Position numbers and translations under genes: made by a program. A stretch of DNA of 36,709 nt, taken from the NCBI GenBank assembly GCA_023259015.1, contig JAHFRC010000015.1, forward strand, positions 1 through 36,709. Reading direction: 5' to 3'. Positions 1-8,250 of the stretch are shown piece after piece. Positions within the stretch are counted from its first letter, which is position 1. Every line of letters starts with the position of its first letter. The notes below the pieces were generated by a model that did not search any database, was not told the origin of the DNA, and saw nothing but the letters and a program-made list of their open reading frames with translations. This DNA comes from Nitrosomonadales bacterium (lineage in GTDB: Bacteria > Pseudomonadota > Gammaproteobacteria > Burkholderiales > Gallionellaceae).

Positions 1-2
1 GA

Positions 3-86
3 TGCCACGAATATGCGCAAGTAAAAATCGACTGCTTCGAATGCCATTCCAGCAAACGCAAAGTGGTCGCAGAGGTGAGCAAATGA
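3..86 (+). CDS. dsrJ: DsrJ, C-terminal end (partial, cut by left edge)
   Basis: The reading frame starting at base 3 is open and ends at the TGA at 84-86. It encodes 27 residues that include a CxxCH heme c motif (C-F-E-C-H, bases 33-47). The first two residues, Cys-His, may be the end of another such motif. DsrJ is the periplasmic multiheme cytochrome c of the DsrMKJOP membrane complex, and dsrJ directly precedes dsrO in known dsr operons. Its stop overlaps the dsrO start as ATGA, which implies translational coupling. The assignment rests on the heme motif, position and overlap, because most of the gene lies outside the window. Confidence 0.8.
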   Translation, partial: CHEYAQVKIDCFECHSSKRKVVAEVSK

Positions 87-817
87 GCACACCGAATCTC
101 GATCGCAGGCAATTCCTGGGAAAAGCTTCCGCCGTATTTGCCGGGCTTGCCATCGCGCCCGGCATGCTGTTGTTCGATTTCGCGCATGGGCGCCCGGCGG
201 GTGAAGCGGCTTCCGGCAAAGTGCGGTGGGGCATGCTGATCGACACCAACCAGTGCACGAGCGGCTGCAACGATTGTGTGACCGCATGCAACAAGGAGAA
301 CGGCCTTTCCGGAGGCACCAAGCCGACCGATGCGCAGTGGATTCGCAAGGTCGAGCTGAAGGACATGAGAAGCGGCCGCACGGCATCGCTGCCAATGATG
401 TGCCAGCACTGCGAGAGTCCACCCTGCGTCGACGTCTGCCCCACCGGCGCCTCATTCAAACGCGCCGACGGCATCGTACTGGTCGACAAGCACCGCTGTA
501 TCGGTTGCCGCTACTGCATGATGGCCTGCCCGTACAAGGCGAGGTCTTTCGTGCATGAACCGGTAACCGGCCAGAACCCGGATGTGCCGCGCGGCAAGGG
601 TACGGTCGAGAGCTGCAACCTGTGCGTGCACCGCATCGACCGGGGGGAAAAGCCGGCATGTGTCGAGGCTTGCGCAAAAGCCGGGCATCGCGCGATCCTG
701 TTCGGCGATCTCAACGACCCCGAAAGCGAAATTTCCAGACGCATCCACACCGTCGCAACGGCTCAGGTGCGCGCTGACCTGATGCTTAATCCCGGCATAC
801 GCTACGAAGGGCTATGA
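83..817 (+). CDS. dsrO: DsrO, periplasmic 4x[4Fe-4S] ferredoxin-like subunit of DsrMKJOP
   Basis: A 244-residue protein. The start at 83 was chosen because it overlaps the dsrJ stop (ATGA), follows a GAGGTGAG ribosome site, and puts a twin-arginine signal (R-R-Q-F-L followed by a hydrophobic stretch) at the N-terminus. The body carries four ferredoxin-type cysteine clusters, including C-x3-C-x2-C-x3-C beginning N-Q-C-T-S-G-C and C-I-G-C-R-Y-C-M-M-A-C-P. DsrO is exported folded by Tat and passes electrons between the DsrJ heme protein and the membrane subunit DsrP. The stop overlaps the dsrP start by four bases. An NrfC/HybA-type subunit of another complex is the alternative, but the flanking dsrJ, dsrP and dsrN make DsrO clear. 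Confidence 0.93.
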   Translation: MSTPNLDRRQFLGKASAVFAGLAIAPGMLLFDFAHGRPAGEAASGKVRWGMLIDTNQCTSGCNDCVTACNKENGLSGGTKPTDAQWIRKVELKDMRSGRTASLPMMCQHCESPPCVDVCPTGASFKRADGIVLVDKHRCIGCRYCMMACPYKARSFVHEPVTGQNPDVPRGKGTVESCNLCVHRIDRGEKPACVEACAKAGHRAILFGDLNDPESEISRRIHTVATAQVRADLMLNPGIRYEGL

Positions 818-2016
818 AGAAAATGCAGCGCGATTCCTTCACCCGCCTCGAAAGCCGCTACTTCTATGCCCTCGTCGCGGCAGGCGCAATGGTCGTGGCG
901 ATGGGCCTCTTCGCCGCACACCTCATGGAGACGCATGGCCATATCATCACCGGCATGAACAACCAGATCGTGTGGGGAATGCCGCATGTGTTCGCCATTT
1001 TCATGATCGTCGCCTCCTCCGGTGTGCTCAACGTCGCCTCCATCGGCTCGGTTTTCGGCAAGCCCGTATACAAAGCACGCGCACCGCTCTCCAGCCTGCT
1101 CTCGATTGCGCTTCTGGCCGGCGGGTTGACCGTGCTCATGCTCGATCTCGGAAGGCCGGACCGGATCATCGTCGCCGCCACCAACTACAATCTCACTTCC
1201 GTCTTCGCCTGGAACGTGTTGCTTTATTCCGGCCTGTTCGCTGTCGTCGCCATTTATCTCTGGACCATGATGGAACAGCGCATGAACCCATGGTCGAAGC
1301 CCGTCGGGTTCATCGTGTTCGCATGGCGCATCATCCTCACCACGGGAACCGGCATGATCTTCGCCTTTCTCGTCGCGCGCCAGGCTTACGGTTCGGCATT
1401 ACTGCCGCCCATGTTCATCGTGATGTCCTTCGCTTGGGGGCTGGCCGTGTTCCATGTCGTGCAATCGTCCATGTATGCATGGAACAGGAAAACGCTTGAT
1501 CCGCTCATCCTGAAACGCATGAAAAACCTGCTCGGCTTGTTCATCATCGGCACCCTCTACTTCGTCGCGGCCTACCACCTGACCAATCTGTATTTTGCAA
1601 AGCAATCCGGTTTCGAGCGATTCATCCTCGCCGATGGCGGCCTTTATCCATGGCTGTTCTGGGCGGGCTACGTTTTCCTCGGTAGCCTCCTGCCCCTGCT
1701 TCTCATTTTCTATCCGGGTCTCGAAAAGGCGCAGTACACCGTCATCGCATCGCTGCTGGTCATTCTCGGCAGCTTCGCCCTGCTGTATGTTTTCATCATC
1801 GGCGGACAGGCCTACCCGCTGTCCATTTTTCCGGGATTTGAAGTGAGTAGCAGTTTCTATGACGGGCAGATCGCAAGCTACACCCCTTCCATGCCCGAAA
1901 TTTTGCTCGGTCTTGGCGGCATCGGTGTGGCCTTCCTGATTACCATCATCAGTGTCCGGGTACTCAATTCCCTGCCGCACGATATTCCCGACCGGCGCAA
2001 GCAGGAGGTTGCATGA
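814..2016 (+). CDS. dsrP: DsrP, NrfD-family integral membrane subunit
   Basis: A 400-residue, strongly hydrophobic protein with roughly ten predicted membrane segments. It resembles the NrfD/PsrC family in length and pattern, for example the early W-G-M-P-H-V-F-A segment and the L-D-L-G-R-P-D loop. NrfD-type subunits handle quinones and partner with four-cluster ferredoxins such as DsrO. In DsrMKJOP it links the quinone pool to the periplasmic DsrO/DsrJ subunits. The start overlaps the dsrO stop (ATGA) and its own stop overlaps the dsrN start (ATGA), so the three genes are translationally coupled. The family is visible in the sequence; the name DsrP comes from context. Confidence 0.93.
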   Translation: MKKMQRDSFTRLESRYFYALVAAGAMVVAMGLFAAHLMETHGHIITGMNNQIVWGMPHVFAIFMIVASSGVLNVASIGSVFGKPVYKARAPLSSLLSIALLAGGLTVLMLDLGRPDRIIVAATNYNLTSVFAWNVLLYSGLFAVVAIYLWTMMEQRMNPWSKPVGFIVFAWRIILTTGTGMIFAFLVARQAYGSALLPPMFIVMSFAWGLAVFHVVQSSMYAWNRKTLDPLILKRMKNLLGLFIIGTLYFVAAYHLTNLYFAKQSGFERFILADGGLYPWLFWAGYVFLGSLLPLLLIFYPGLEKAQYTVIASLLVILGSFALLYVFIIGGQAYPLSIFPGFEVSSSFYDGQIASYTPSMPEILLGLGGIGVAFLITIISVRVLNSLPHDIPDRRKQEVA

Positions 2017-3416
2017 TGAACCGGTTGCTGATTTCTGCCGCCCACAAATCCTCCGGAAAAACGGTCGTCAGCATCGGTTTGTGCGCCGCACTGAAAATGC
2101 GCGGCCTCTCGGTTCAGCCCTATAAGAAAGGACCCGACTACATCGACCCGATGTGGCTTTCGCAGGCCAGCGGACACGCCTGCCGCAACCTCGATCTTTA
2201 CCTGATGGAGCGCGAAGATGTCGTTTCCACCTTCGTGAAAAACAGTTCCGATATTAATATTGTCGAGGGCAACAAGGGGCTTTATGACGGCCTTGCGCTT
2301 GACGGCAGTAACAGCAATGCGGCGCTGGCCAGGTTGCTCGACCTGCCGGTCGTTCTGGTGATCGACGCGCGCGGCATGACGCGCGGCATCGCGCCCCTGA
2401 TCCTCGGCTATCAGGCGTTTGACAAGGAAATCAATATCGTCGGCGTGATCCTGAATAATCTCGGTGGCACGCGGCATGAAGCCAAGCTTCGCGCAGTTAT
2501 CGAGCATTACACCGACGTGGCGGTGATCGGCGCCATCCAGCACGATGAACGGCTCGTGATTATCGAGCGCCATCTCGGCCTCATGCCGAGCAACGAAGCA
2601 GGGGAAGCCTCCGGCACTATCGCAGGAATTGCAGATGCCGTCGCGAGCCAGGTTGACCTCGACAAGCTGTTGGTGCTCTCCAAAAAGCCGCCGCTCATCG
2701 CCCCTGCCAAGGCCGAGGTAACCTCATTCCCATGGCGTAAAAAAATCAGGATCGGCATCGCCCGCGACCGTGCTTTCGGTTTCTATTATGCCGACGACCT
2801 CGATGCGCTTGCCGCAGCGGGCGCCGAAATCATTCCTTTCGACACCCTGAACGACAGACAGCTTCCCGAAGTCGATGCCCTCTACATCGGTGGCGGATTT
2901 CCCGAAACTTGCGCAAAAGAACTCGAAGCCAATGTCTCGCTGCGCACCGAAATAAAAAACGCCATTGCATGCGGCATGCCGGTCTATGCCGAATGCGGCG
3001 GCCTGATGTACCTGTCCAGGAAAATCACCTATCAGGGCCGCAGTTACGACATGGTCGGCGCCATACCGGGCGATGTGCTGATGCACGACAAACCCGTCGG
3101 GCGCGGCTATGTTCATCTAGCCGAAAACCAGCAGCACTCCTGGCCGCGCCCACATCATCCGGCGCAAGAAATCCGCGCGCATGAATTCCATTATTCGAGC
3201 CTGGAGAACCTGCCGCCCGACACAAAGTTTGCCTACCGCATCACGCGCGGCTATGGCATCGACGGCAAACACGACGGCCTCATTCTGCACAACCTTCTTG
3301 CCTCCTACACCCATCTCAGAACCATCGGCAGTTGCTACTGGGCGTCGCGCTTCGCCGCCTTCATCCGGCACGTCAAAAATATGAGAGAACCGTTAGCAAA
3401 GCAGGCGATTTTATGA
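2013..3416 (+). CDS. dsrN: DsrN, siroheme amidase (CbiA/CobB-like cobyrinate a,c-diamide synthase family)
   Basis: A 467-residue glutamine-dependent amidotransferase. The N-terminal ATP-binding half has a P-loop-like segment around residues 9-17 (A-A-H-K-S-S-G-K-T) and the family motif K-K-G-P-D-Y-I-D-P near residue 38. The C-terminal class I glutaminase half has the nucleophile Cys328 in A-E-C-G-G and a later H-E-F-H segment. The family amidates tetrapyrrole side chains. DsrN is thought to convert siroheme to the amidated siroheme found in DsrAB. The start overlaps the dsrP stop; an alternative ATG lies one codon in. A cobalamin-pathway CbiA is the other reading, but the dsr context decides against it. 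Confidence 0.92.
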   Translation: MMNRLLISAAHKSSGKTVVSIGLCAALKMRGLSVQPYKKGPDYIDPMWLSQASGHACRNLDLYLMEREDVVSTFVKNSSDINIVEGNKGLYDGLALDGSNSNAALARLLDLPVVLVIDARGMTRGIAPLILGYQAFDKEINIVGVILNNLGGTRHEAKLRAVIEHYTDVAVIGAIQHDERLVIIERHLGLMPSNEAGEASGTIAGIADAVASQVDLDKLLVLSKKPPLIAPAKAEVTSFPWRKKIRIGIARDRAFGFYYADDLDALAAAGAEIIPFDTLNDRQLPEVDALYIGGGFPETCAKELEANVSLRTEIKNAIACGMPVYAECGGLMYLSRKITYQGRSYDMVGAIPGDVLMHDKPVGRGYVHLAENQQHSWPRPHHPAQEIRAHEFHYSSLENLPPDTKFAYRITRGYGIDGKHDGLILHNLLASYTHLRTIGSCYWASRFAAFIRHVKNMREPLAKQAIL

Positions 3417-3766
3417 CTAATCCACTCAGTAAAACATTGCTGGTCAACGGCAAGGAAATCGAAACCGATGGCGAGGGCTACCTCAAAAATCTGCAAGACT
3501 GGTCGGAAGATTTTGCCCGTACACGAGCAAAGGAAGAAGGCTTGGAACTGACCGAAGAACACTGGGAAGTCATCCGTTTCTTGCGTGATCATTACCAGGA
3601 GCACGGAGTCCAGGCGCAGGTGCGGACGATGATTCCCTATTTTGCGCAACAATGGGGGCCGGACAAAGGCAACAATCACTACCTGCATGAGCTTTTCCCG
3701 GTTGGCGGCCCCCAGAAACAGGGGAACCGCCTTGCCGGGCTGCTTCGCACCAAGGGCGAGCATTAG
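3413..3766 (+). CDS. DsrC/TusE-family protein lacking both functional cysteines (RspA-like)
   Basis: A 117-residue protein whose ATG at 3413 overlaps the dsrN stop. It has the DsrC/TusE/DsvC fold signature: N-terminal G-Y-L-K-N-L-x-D-W, E-H-W-E-V-I-R-F-L-R, and a C-terminal L-F-P-x-G-G-P segment. Canonical DsrC carries sulfur on a penultimate Cys and another about ten residues upstream. Here those sites are Glu116 and Asn105, and the protein contains no cysteine anywhere. It therefore cannot form the trisulfide. Cysteine-less homologues have been described as possible regulators (RspA-type). It may bind DsrAB or DNA, or regulate the dsr genes; that role is inference. The real dsrC would lie outside the window. 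Confidence 0.85.
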   Translation: MTNPLSKTLLVNGKEIETDGEGYLKNLQDWSEDFARTRAKEEGLELTEEHWEVIRFLRDHYQEHGVQAQVRTMIPYFAQQWGPDKGNNHYLHELFPVGGPQKQGNRLAGLLRTKGEH

Positions 3767-3892
3767 GATGGCCTCGAATCGTATTTATTTGAGCCACCAT
3801 ATTGTTTTAATTTGCCCTCAGCAGGAGTAGCATGGGTGTTCCGAAACCTGTTGCGCGCCCGTTAAACTGATTCGATTTTATTGGAGGCTATG

Positions 3893-4285
3893 ATGGCAAG
3901 CAGCAAGATTTGTGTAGTAGTAGTGTCGGGCACCCTGGAGCGCTTGCAGATGGCGGCGATGGTGGCTTCAGTTGCTGCGGTCAGCGGTCAGGAGGTGCTG
4001 GTATTTCTTTCCATGAATGCGCTGCCATTTTTCACCAGACAGAGCTCGCTCAAGGCACCGCATGAGGGCGAGATGGGCAGGCTGATTGCAAGCAAGAAGG
4101 TGCCCGAGTTCAAAACCCTGTTTGAGCAGGCGGTCGAGCTGGGCGATGCCAAGATTTATCCTTGCTCCATGGCCATGGATGTCCTTGCCATCGGGCAGGG
4201 CGATCTTGAAGGGTACCTTGGCGAGGCGACAGGATTGACCAAGTTTCTCGATGATGCGCGCGATGGGCAGGTATGGACTTTCTGA
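3893..4285 (+). CDS. DsrE/DsrE2-like sulfur-transfer protein
   Basis: A 130-residue protein. The ATG at 3893 was chosen over one at 3890 because GGAGG (3883-3887) is then five bases away. It matches the DsrE/DsrF/DsrH-like superfamily: an N-terminal C-V-V-V-V-S-G-T-L strand-turn, an alternating alpha/beta layout, and a single conserved-type cysteine, Cys91, in Y-P-C-S-M-A-M-D-V-L. In relatives this Cys receives sulfane sulfur from TusA or rhodanese. It starts a second operon 126 bases after the DsrC-like gene and is followed by tusA after 18 bases. It is not the hexameric DsrE of DsrEFH, since no dsrF or dsrH adjoins. The substrate is unknown. Confidence 0.8.
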   Translation: MASSKICVVVVSGTLERLQMAAMVASVAAVSGQEVLVFLSMNALPFFTRQSSLKAPHEGEMGRLIASKKVPEFKTLFEQAVELGDAKIYPCSMAMDVLAIGQGDLEGYLGEATGLTKFLDDARDGQVWTF

Positions 4286-4303
4286 TAAGTGGAGAAAATC
4301 AAA

Positions 4304-4534
4304 ATGGCAGAAAAAAAGATTGTTGATGGGCGCGGGAGCTTTTGCCCCGGGCCGCTCATGGAGCTCATCGTGGCGCTGAAGTCATCCCAGATTGGCGACG
4401 AATTGGAAGTGCTCTCGACCGACAAGGGGTCGGCAAACGATATTCCGGAGTGGGTGCACAAGGTCGGTCACGAGTATATTTCGACGACCGAAGAGGGCGG
4501 TGTGTGGCATATTACGGTTCGCAAGAAGAAATAA
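4304..4534 (+). CDS. tusA: TusA-family sulfurtransferase
   Basis: A 76-residue protein. The ATG at 4304 is preceded by GGAG (4291-4294) at nine bases. It has the hallmark C-P-G-P motif with Cys14, followed by the helix P-L-M-E-L-I-V-A-L-K, and the expected small two-layer layout. TusA carries persulfide sulfur on that Cys. In sulfur oxidisers it feeds sulfur to DsrEFH/DsrC or to Hdr-like enzymes. Here it lies between a DsrE-like gene and an SQR-like flavoprotein gene, suggesting it passes sulfur between them. Whether it also acts in tRNA thiolation cannot be told from sequence, but the location argues for dissimilatory sulfur transfer. Confidence 0.92.
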   Translation: MAEKKIVDGRGSFCPGPLMELIVALKSSQIGDELEVLSTDKGSANDIPEWVHKVGHEYISTTEEGGVWHITVRKKK

Positions 4535-4583
4535 TTGGCTAGCAAGATTTCGTGGTTTAACAATTGAGTTAAGGAGGAAAAAT

Positions 4584-5717
4584 ATGAAAATCCTGATTGT
4601 TGGCGGCGGCATGGGCGGCACGATTCTGGCGAATAACCTGGCCAGGCGATTGACGAACGAGCTCAAGACCGGCAAGGCGCGCATCACGATGCTGTCGGCC
4701 TCCGACAAGCACATGTATCAACCAGGCCTGCTTTATCTCGCCGTCGGACGCATGACGCCGGATGAGCTATACCGCGATCAGGCCAGCCTGCTCGAACCGG
4801 GCATCAATTTCCACGTAGACCCGGTCGAGGAATTCCAACTCGATAATAACCGCGTTAAAACCAAGAGCGGTAAGACGCATGAGTATGATGTCATGGTCAT
4901 CGCCACCGGTTCGCGCATGTTTCCGGAAGGCGTGCCGGGGATGGTGGAAAATGCCGAGACTTTCTATACCGAAGAAACGGCGCTGAAAATGTTCAAGCGC
5001 CTGCAGGCATTCGAGGGCGGTAAGGTGGTGGTCACTGTTGGCGTGCCACATAAGTGTCCGATGGCGCCGCTGGAAATCGTTTTCATGCTGCACGACTATT
5101 TCAAGGATCGTGGCCTCGCCGACAAGGTGCAGTTGCATTACACCTACCCGATCGGTCGTGTACATACCCTGGAAAACGTCGCCAAATGGGCCGCCCCTGA
5201 AATGGACAGGCTGGGCATCAAGTATGAGACCTTCTTCAACATCAAGGAAGTCGATGGCGCCAACAAGATACTGCGCAGCGAAGAGGGAGTTGAGATCAAG
5301 TATGACCTGCTCATTACCATTCCGACGCACAAGGGCATGGAGGTGGTGGAAAAGAACGGCCTGGGGCAGAACGGCTGGATCCCGACTAACCGCACCAAAC
5401 TGAACATGGAAGGCCGCAGCAACGTGTTCATCTGCGGCGATACCACCAATATTCCGATCAGCAAGGCAGGTTCCACGGCGCACTTCGAGGCCGATGTGCT
5501 GGGCGAAAATATCGCAGCCATGGTCAAGATGGGTACTCCTGTGCGCGAATATGACGGCAAGGTGTTCTGTTTTGTCGAGGCGGGCAAAGATCGTGCGACC
5601 TATGCCATGTTCGACTATCAGAACCCGCCAGACCCCAAGGCGCCGACAAAAGCGGTGCACTGGTTCAAGATGGCCTATAACAAGCTTTACTGGGTTTCCG
5701 CGCGCGGACTCTTGTAA
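4584..5717 (+). CDS. SQR-like FAD-dependent pyridine nucleotide-disulfide oxidoreductase family protein
   Basis: A 377-residue protein. The start at 4584 follows a strong AAGGAGG site (4571-4577). The N-terminus has the FAD dinucleotide fold V-G-G-G-M-G-G, and a second FAD motif, V-F-I-C-G-D-T-T, falls near residues 281-288. Cysteines are at 158 (H-K-C-P-M-A-P), 284 and 329 (V-F-C-F-V-E-A-G). Cys158 and Cys329 sit where the redox-active pair of sulfide:quinone oxidoreductases and flavocytochrome c sulfide dehydrogenases lies. The third cysteine of type I SQR, in the N-terminal third, is missing. The likely role is membrane-associated oxidation of sulfide or a persulfide carried by TusA/DsrE. 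The exact SQR type and electron acceptor are uncertain. Confidence 0.82.
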   Translation: MKILIVGGGMGGTILANNLARRLTNELKTGKARITMLSASDKHMYQPGLLYLAVGRMTPDELYRDQASLLEPGINFHVDPVEEFQLDNNRVKTKSGKTHEYDVMVIATGSRMFPEGVPGMVENAETFYTEETALKMFKRLQAFEGGKVVVTVGVPHKCPMAPLEIVFMLHDYFKDRGLADKVQLHYTYPIGRVHTLENVAKWAAPEMDRLGIKYETFFNIKEVDGANKILRSEEGVEIKYDLLITIPTHKGMEVVEKNGLGQNGWIPTNRTKLNMEGRSNVFICGDTTNIPISKAGSTAHFEADVLGENIAAMVKMGTPVREYDGKVFCFVEAGKDRATYAMFDYQNPPDPKAPTKAVHWFKMAYNKLYWVSARGLL

Positions 5718-5731
5718 CGGGGAGGTGTGGC

Positions 5732-6520
5732 ATGGATACTAAAGAAGAAGGAGCTATCGTCCAGCATGAAGTGCAGCGTGTGATTGCAGCTGCGAAAGAT
5801 GCGCTGACCGATGAAATGGTCGGACGCATCGCAGGCAGCGCCGCCGAAGCGCTCGACCTGGTCGATCAGGTCGGCAGGGCAGGGCTGGCCAAGGCCATAC
5901 CGAAGCTCGCCGAAATGGTAAACAACGGCGACTTGGATCGCTTATCGCAACTGGCGCGTGTTTACCATGCCTCGCAGGATGCGCTCACCGACGAGATGGT
6001 GGGACGGCTCAGCACAGCCATGGGCGAGGGACTGAGCCTGCTTGACCAGGTAAACCGCTCCGGCCTGGAAAAGGCTTTGCCTACCATTTCGCGCATGGTT
6101 GCCGATGGCGATCTGGAACGGCTCGCGCAACTCGCACGGGTTTACAGTTCCGCACAGGATGCGCTCACCGATGGGATGGTCGAGCGTCTTGCGGAAACCG
6201 TGGGTGAAGGCCTGTCGTTGCTGGATCGGTTAAACCGTGGCGGGGCAGGGCGTCTGGTGGAGATGCTGGAGCGCCTTGAATCCACAGGGGCGCTGGAACG
6301 GATCGCCAACACCTTGCCTGGCGTGCTGGAACGCCTCGAGATGATTGCGGGGCTGTTCGGTTGTCTGGAAGAAGCCGCCGTCAAGAACAAGGAAAAACCG
6401 GCTGCCGGAGGGATTGGCGCCCTGTGGCGCATCATGACGGACGAAGAGACGGTGCGCTCGCTCCAGTTCATGTTGAGTGTGAGCAGGCAAATGCAGGAGA
6501 AATGTGCGGCAAAACGCTGA
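5732..6520 (+). CDS. DUF1641 protein with three 60-residue tandem repeats
   Basis: A 262-residue, mostly helical protein; GGAGG (5721-5725) precedes the ATG by six bases. Residues 23-82, 83-142 and 143-202 are three tandem repeats, each opening D-A-L-T-D-x-M-V and containing G-x-x-L-L-D-Q-V/L-N-R. The C-terminal tail carries the D-E-E-T-V-R-S-L-Q-F part typical of DUF1641. DUF1641 proteins are found next to SQR-like flavoproteins and some formate dehydrogenases, and their role is not known; a partner or membrane-docking subunit of the flavoprotein is plausible. It sits 14 bases after the SQR-like gene and ends this operon. Confidence 0.75.
   Translation: MDTKEEGAIVQHEVQRVIAAAKDALTDEMVGRIAGSAAEALDLVDQVGRAGLAKAIPKLAEMVNNGDLDRLSQLARVYHASQDALTDEMVGRLSTAMGEGLSLLDQVNRSGLEKALPTISRMVADGDLERLAQLARVYSSAQDALTDGMVERLAETVGEGLSLLDRLNRGGAGRLVEMLERLESTGALERIANTLPGVLERLEMIAGLFGCLEEAAVKNKEKPAAGGIGALWRIMTDEETVRSLQFMLSVSRQMQEKCAAKR
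5798..6337 (+). repeat. Three in-phase 180-bp coding repeats
   Basis: Within the DUF1641 gene the unit beginning GATGCGCT recurs at 5798, 5978 and 6158, an exact 180-bp period with no indels. Copies 2 and 3 are the most alike (GATGCGCTCACCGA in both). The exact period shows unit duplication within the gene. Confidence 0.85.
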
Positions 6521-6819
6521 CTTACCGATCCGGATTGAGCCCACGGCGGCGACGGATAGCTGTTGCCGCCGGTCAGCGTTGCCGGAACCGCATTTCAACA
6601 TGGCAAGCCTCCCCGCACGAGACATTCCATTTCAGATCCGCGAGTCGCAAACACAGAAATCACGGGATAATGAATCATACAATTTGCTGGAACCTGAGTT
6701 GCTATAGATGAATATGCAATTTAGCTAAGGTTGTTAGTTAATGGCTGATTCTGGCACATGGCTGCAATACTGATTTCAATTCCGCACCCTATTACGAGCA
6801 CCCGATTTATAAGCATTGC
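6521..6819. other. Intergenic region before cysG
   Basis: No convincing gene in these 299 bases. An imperfect hairpin (GGCGGCGAC at 6545-6553 with GTTGCCGCC at 6562-6570, one G-T pair) lies just after the DUF1641 gene and could end that operon, though no T-run follows. The rest becomes AT-rich towards cysG and may hold its promoter; I could not pick a clear -35/-10 pair. Confidence 0.4.
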
Positions 6820-8196
6820 ATGGATTTTCTGCCAATCTTCCTGAACATCAAAAACCGGCCATGTCTTGTGGTGGGCGGCGGTAATATAGCCGTGCGCAAG
6901 GTGTCGGTGCTGCTGCAAGCCGGAGCAAAAATAAAAATCATCGCACCGCAGCTGGATGAGGCATTCGAGTTGCCTCCAAGCTGCGAATATCTCGCCGAGC
7001 ATTTCCAGCCTGCGCATCTCGACGGCATGACGCTGGTGATCGCCGCGACGAACGATGCGGCGGTCAATGCACAGGTTTCATGCGAGGCAAAGCAACGCAA
7101 CATCCCGGTAAACGTGGTGGACAACCCCGAGTTATGCAGCTTTATCATGCCCGCGATCCTTGATCGCTCGCCGTTGGTCGTCGCGTTTTCTACCGGCGGT
7201 GCTTCACCCGTGCTGGCGCGCCTGATGCGCGGCAAGCTGGAAGCGCTGATTCCGCAAGCCTACGGACGGCTGGCAAATTTCTCCATGCGCTTCCGCGACA
7301 CCGTCAAACAGCGCATCGCCATGCCTGCCCAGCGGCGCATTTTCTGGGAGGATATGCTGGATGGCGCGGTCGCGGAAAAAGTTTTTGCGGGCGACGAGCA
7401 GGCCGCAGAGGCCATGCTGTTGGCCAGACTGGAGCGTCCGCAGGAGCAGGCCGTTGGCGAAGTTTATCTTGTCGGCGCCGGCCCCGGAGACCCGGATTTA
7501 TTGACCTTCAGGGCACTGCGCCTGATGCAGAAGGCGGACGTGGTGTTGTATGACAACCTGGTTTCCAAGCCGGTTCTCGAAATGACGCGCCGCGATACCG
7601 AAAGAATTTTTGTCGGCAAGCAACGCGACAACCACACGCTGCCGCAGGAGGAAATCAACGAACTTCTGGTGAAACACGCGAAAAAAGGCAAGCGCGTATT
7701 GCGGCTCAAGGGAGGCGACCCGTTCATCTTCGGGCGCGGCGGCGAAGAGATTGCAACGCTTGCGGAAAACAAAATCAGCTTTCAGGTCGTGCCGGGAATC
7801 ACCGCCGCATCCGGTGTTTCGGCCTATGCCGGAATACCGCTCACGCACAGGGATCACGCGCAGTCCTGCATTTTTGTGACGGGACACCTGAAAGACGGCA
7901 GCATGGATCTCGATTGGAATGCGCTTGCGCGCCCCAAACAAACCATCGTGGTTTACATGGGGCTGCATGGCCTCGAAATACTTTGCTCCGAACTGGTGAC
8001 GCACGGCCTGCCGGCCTCGACGCCCGCCGCAATCGTGCAGCAGGGAACCACACAAAACCAGCGTGTGGTTTGCGGCACCCTGGCAACCCTGCCGAAAATC
8101 GCCGAGGTGGAAAAACTTCATGCGCCGACATTGATCATCGTTGGCGGCGTGGTAACACTCAGGAAGAAGCTTTCGTGGTTTAAACCGGGACTGTGA
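6820..8196 (+). CDS. cysG: Siroheme synthase CysG (trifunctional)
   Basis: A 458-residue fusion. Residues 1-205 form the NAD-dependent precorrin-2 dehydrogenase/sirohydrochlorin ferrochelatase part, with Rossmann motif V-V-G-G-G-N-I-A near 17-24 and the conserved [12 protein letters not shown] segment. From about residue 212 follows the SAM-dependent uroporphyrinogen-III methyltransferase, with [12 protein letters not shown] and [16 protein letters not shown]. Together they make siroheme from uroporphyrinogen III. Next to the dsr genes it probably supplies siroheme to DsrAB, which DsrN then amidates. Length and both motif sets match full-length CysG. No strong ribosome site is visible before the ATG. 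Confidence 0.95.
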   Translation: MDFLPIFLNIKNRPCLVVGGGNIAVRKVSVLLQAGAKIKIIAPQLDEAFELPPSCEYLAEHFQPAHLDGMTLVIAATNDAAVNAQVSCEAKQRNIPVNVVDNPELCSFIMPAILDRSPLVVAFSTGGASPVLARLMRGKLEALIPQAYGRLANFSMRFRDTVKQRIAMPAQRRIFWEDMLDGAVAEKVFAGDEQAAEAMLLARLERPQEQAVGEVYLVGAGPGDPDLLTFRALRLMQKADVVLYDNLVSKPVLEMTRRDTERIFVGKQRDNHTLPQEEINELLVKHAKKGKRVLRLKGGDPFIFGRGGEEIATLAENKISFQVVPGITAASGVSAYAGIPLTHRDHAQSCIFVTGHLKDGSMDLDWNALARPKQTIVVYMGLHGLEILCSELVTHGLPASTPAAIVQQGTTQNQRVVCGTLATLPKIAEVEKLHAPTLIIVGGVVTLRKKLSWFKPGL

Positions 8197-8250
8197 CCTG
8201 ACCGGAGTTCAAGCAGGCGCGCCAAATGAACTATAGAGATGGGGACGATG

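Noticed and set aside
3413-3766. Calling this gene dsrC or tusE with a sulfur-carrier role
   Set aside because: Both required cysteines are absent, so the carrier chemistry is not possible.
4767-5660. Long minus-strand open frame of 297 codons opposite the SQR-like gene
   Set aside because: It is the antisense of a well-supported gene with strong ribosome site and FAD motifs; its translation has no recognisable domain.
6504-6707. Small plus-strand frame of 67 codons after the DUF1641 gene
   Set aside because: No ribosome site, overlaps the end of a real gene, and composition is not protein-like.
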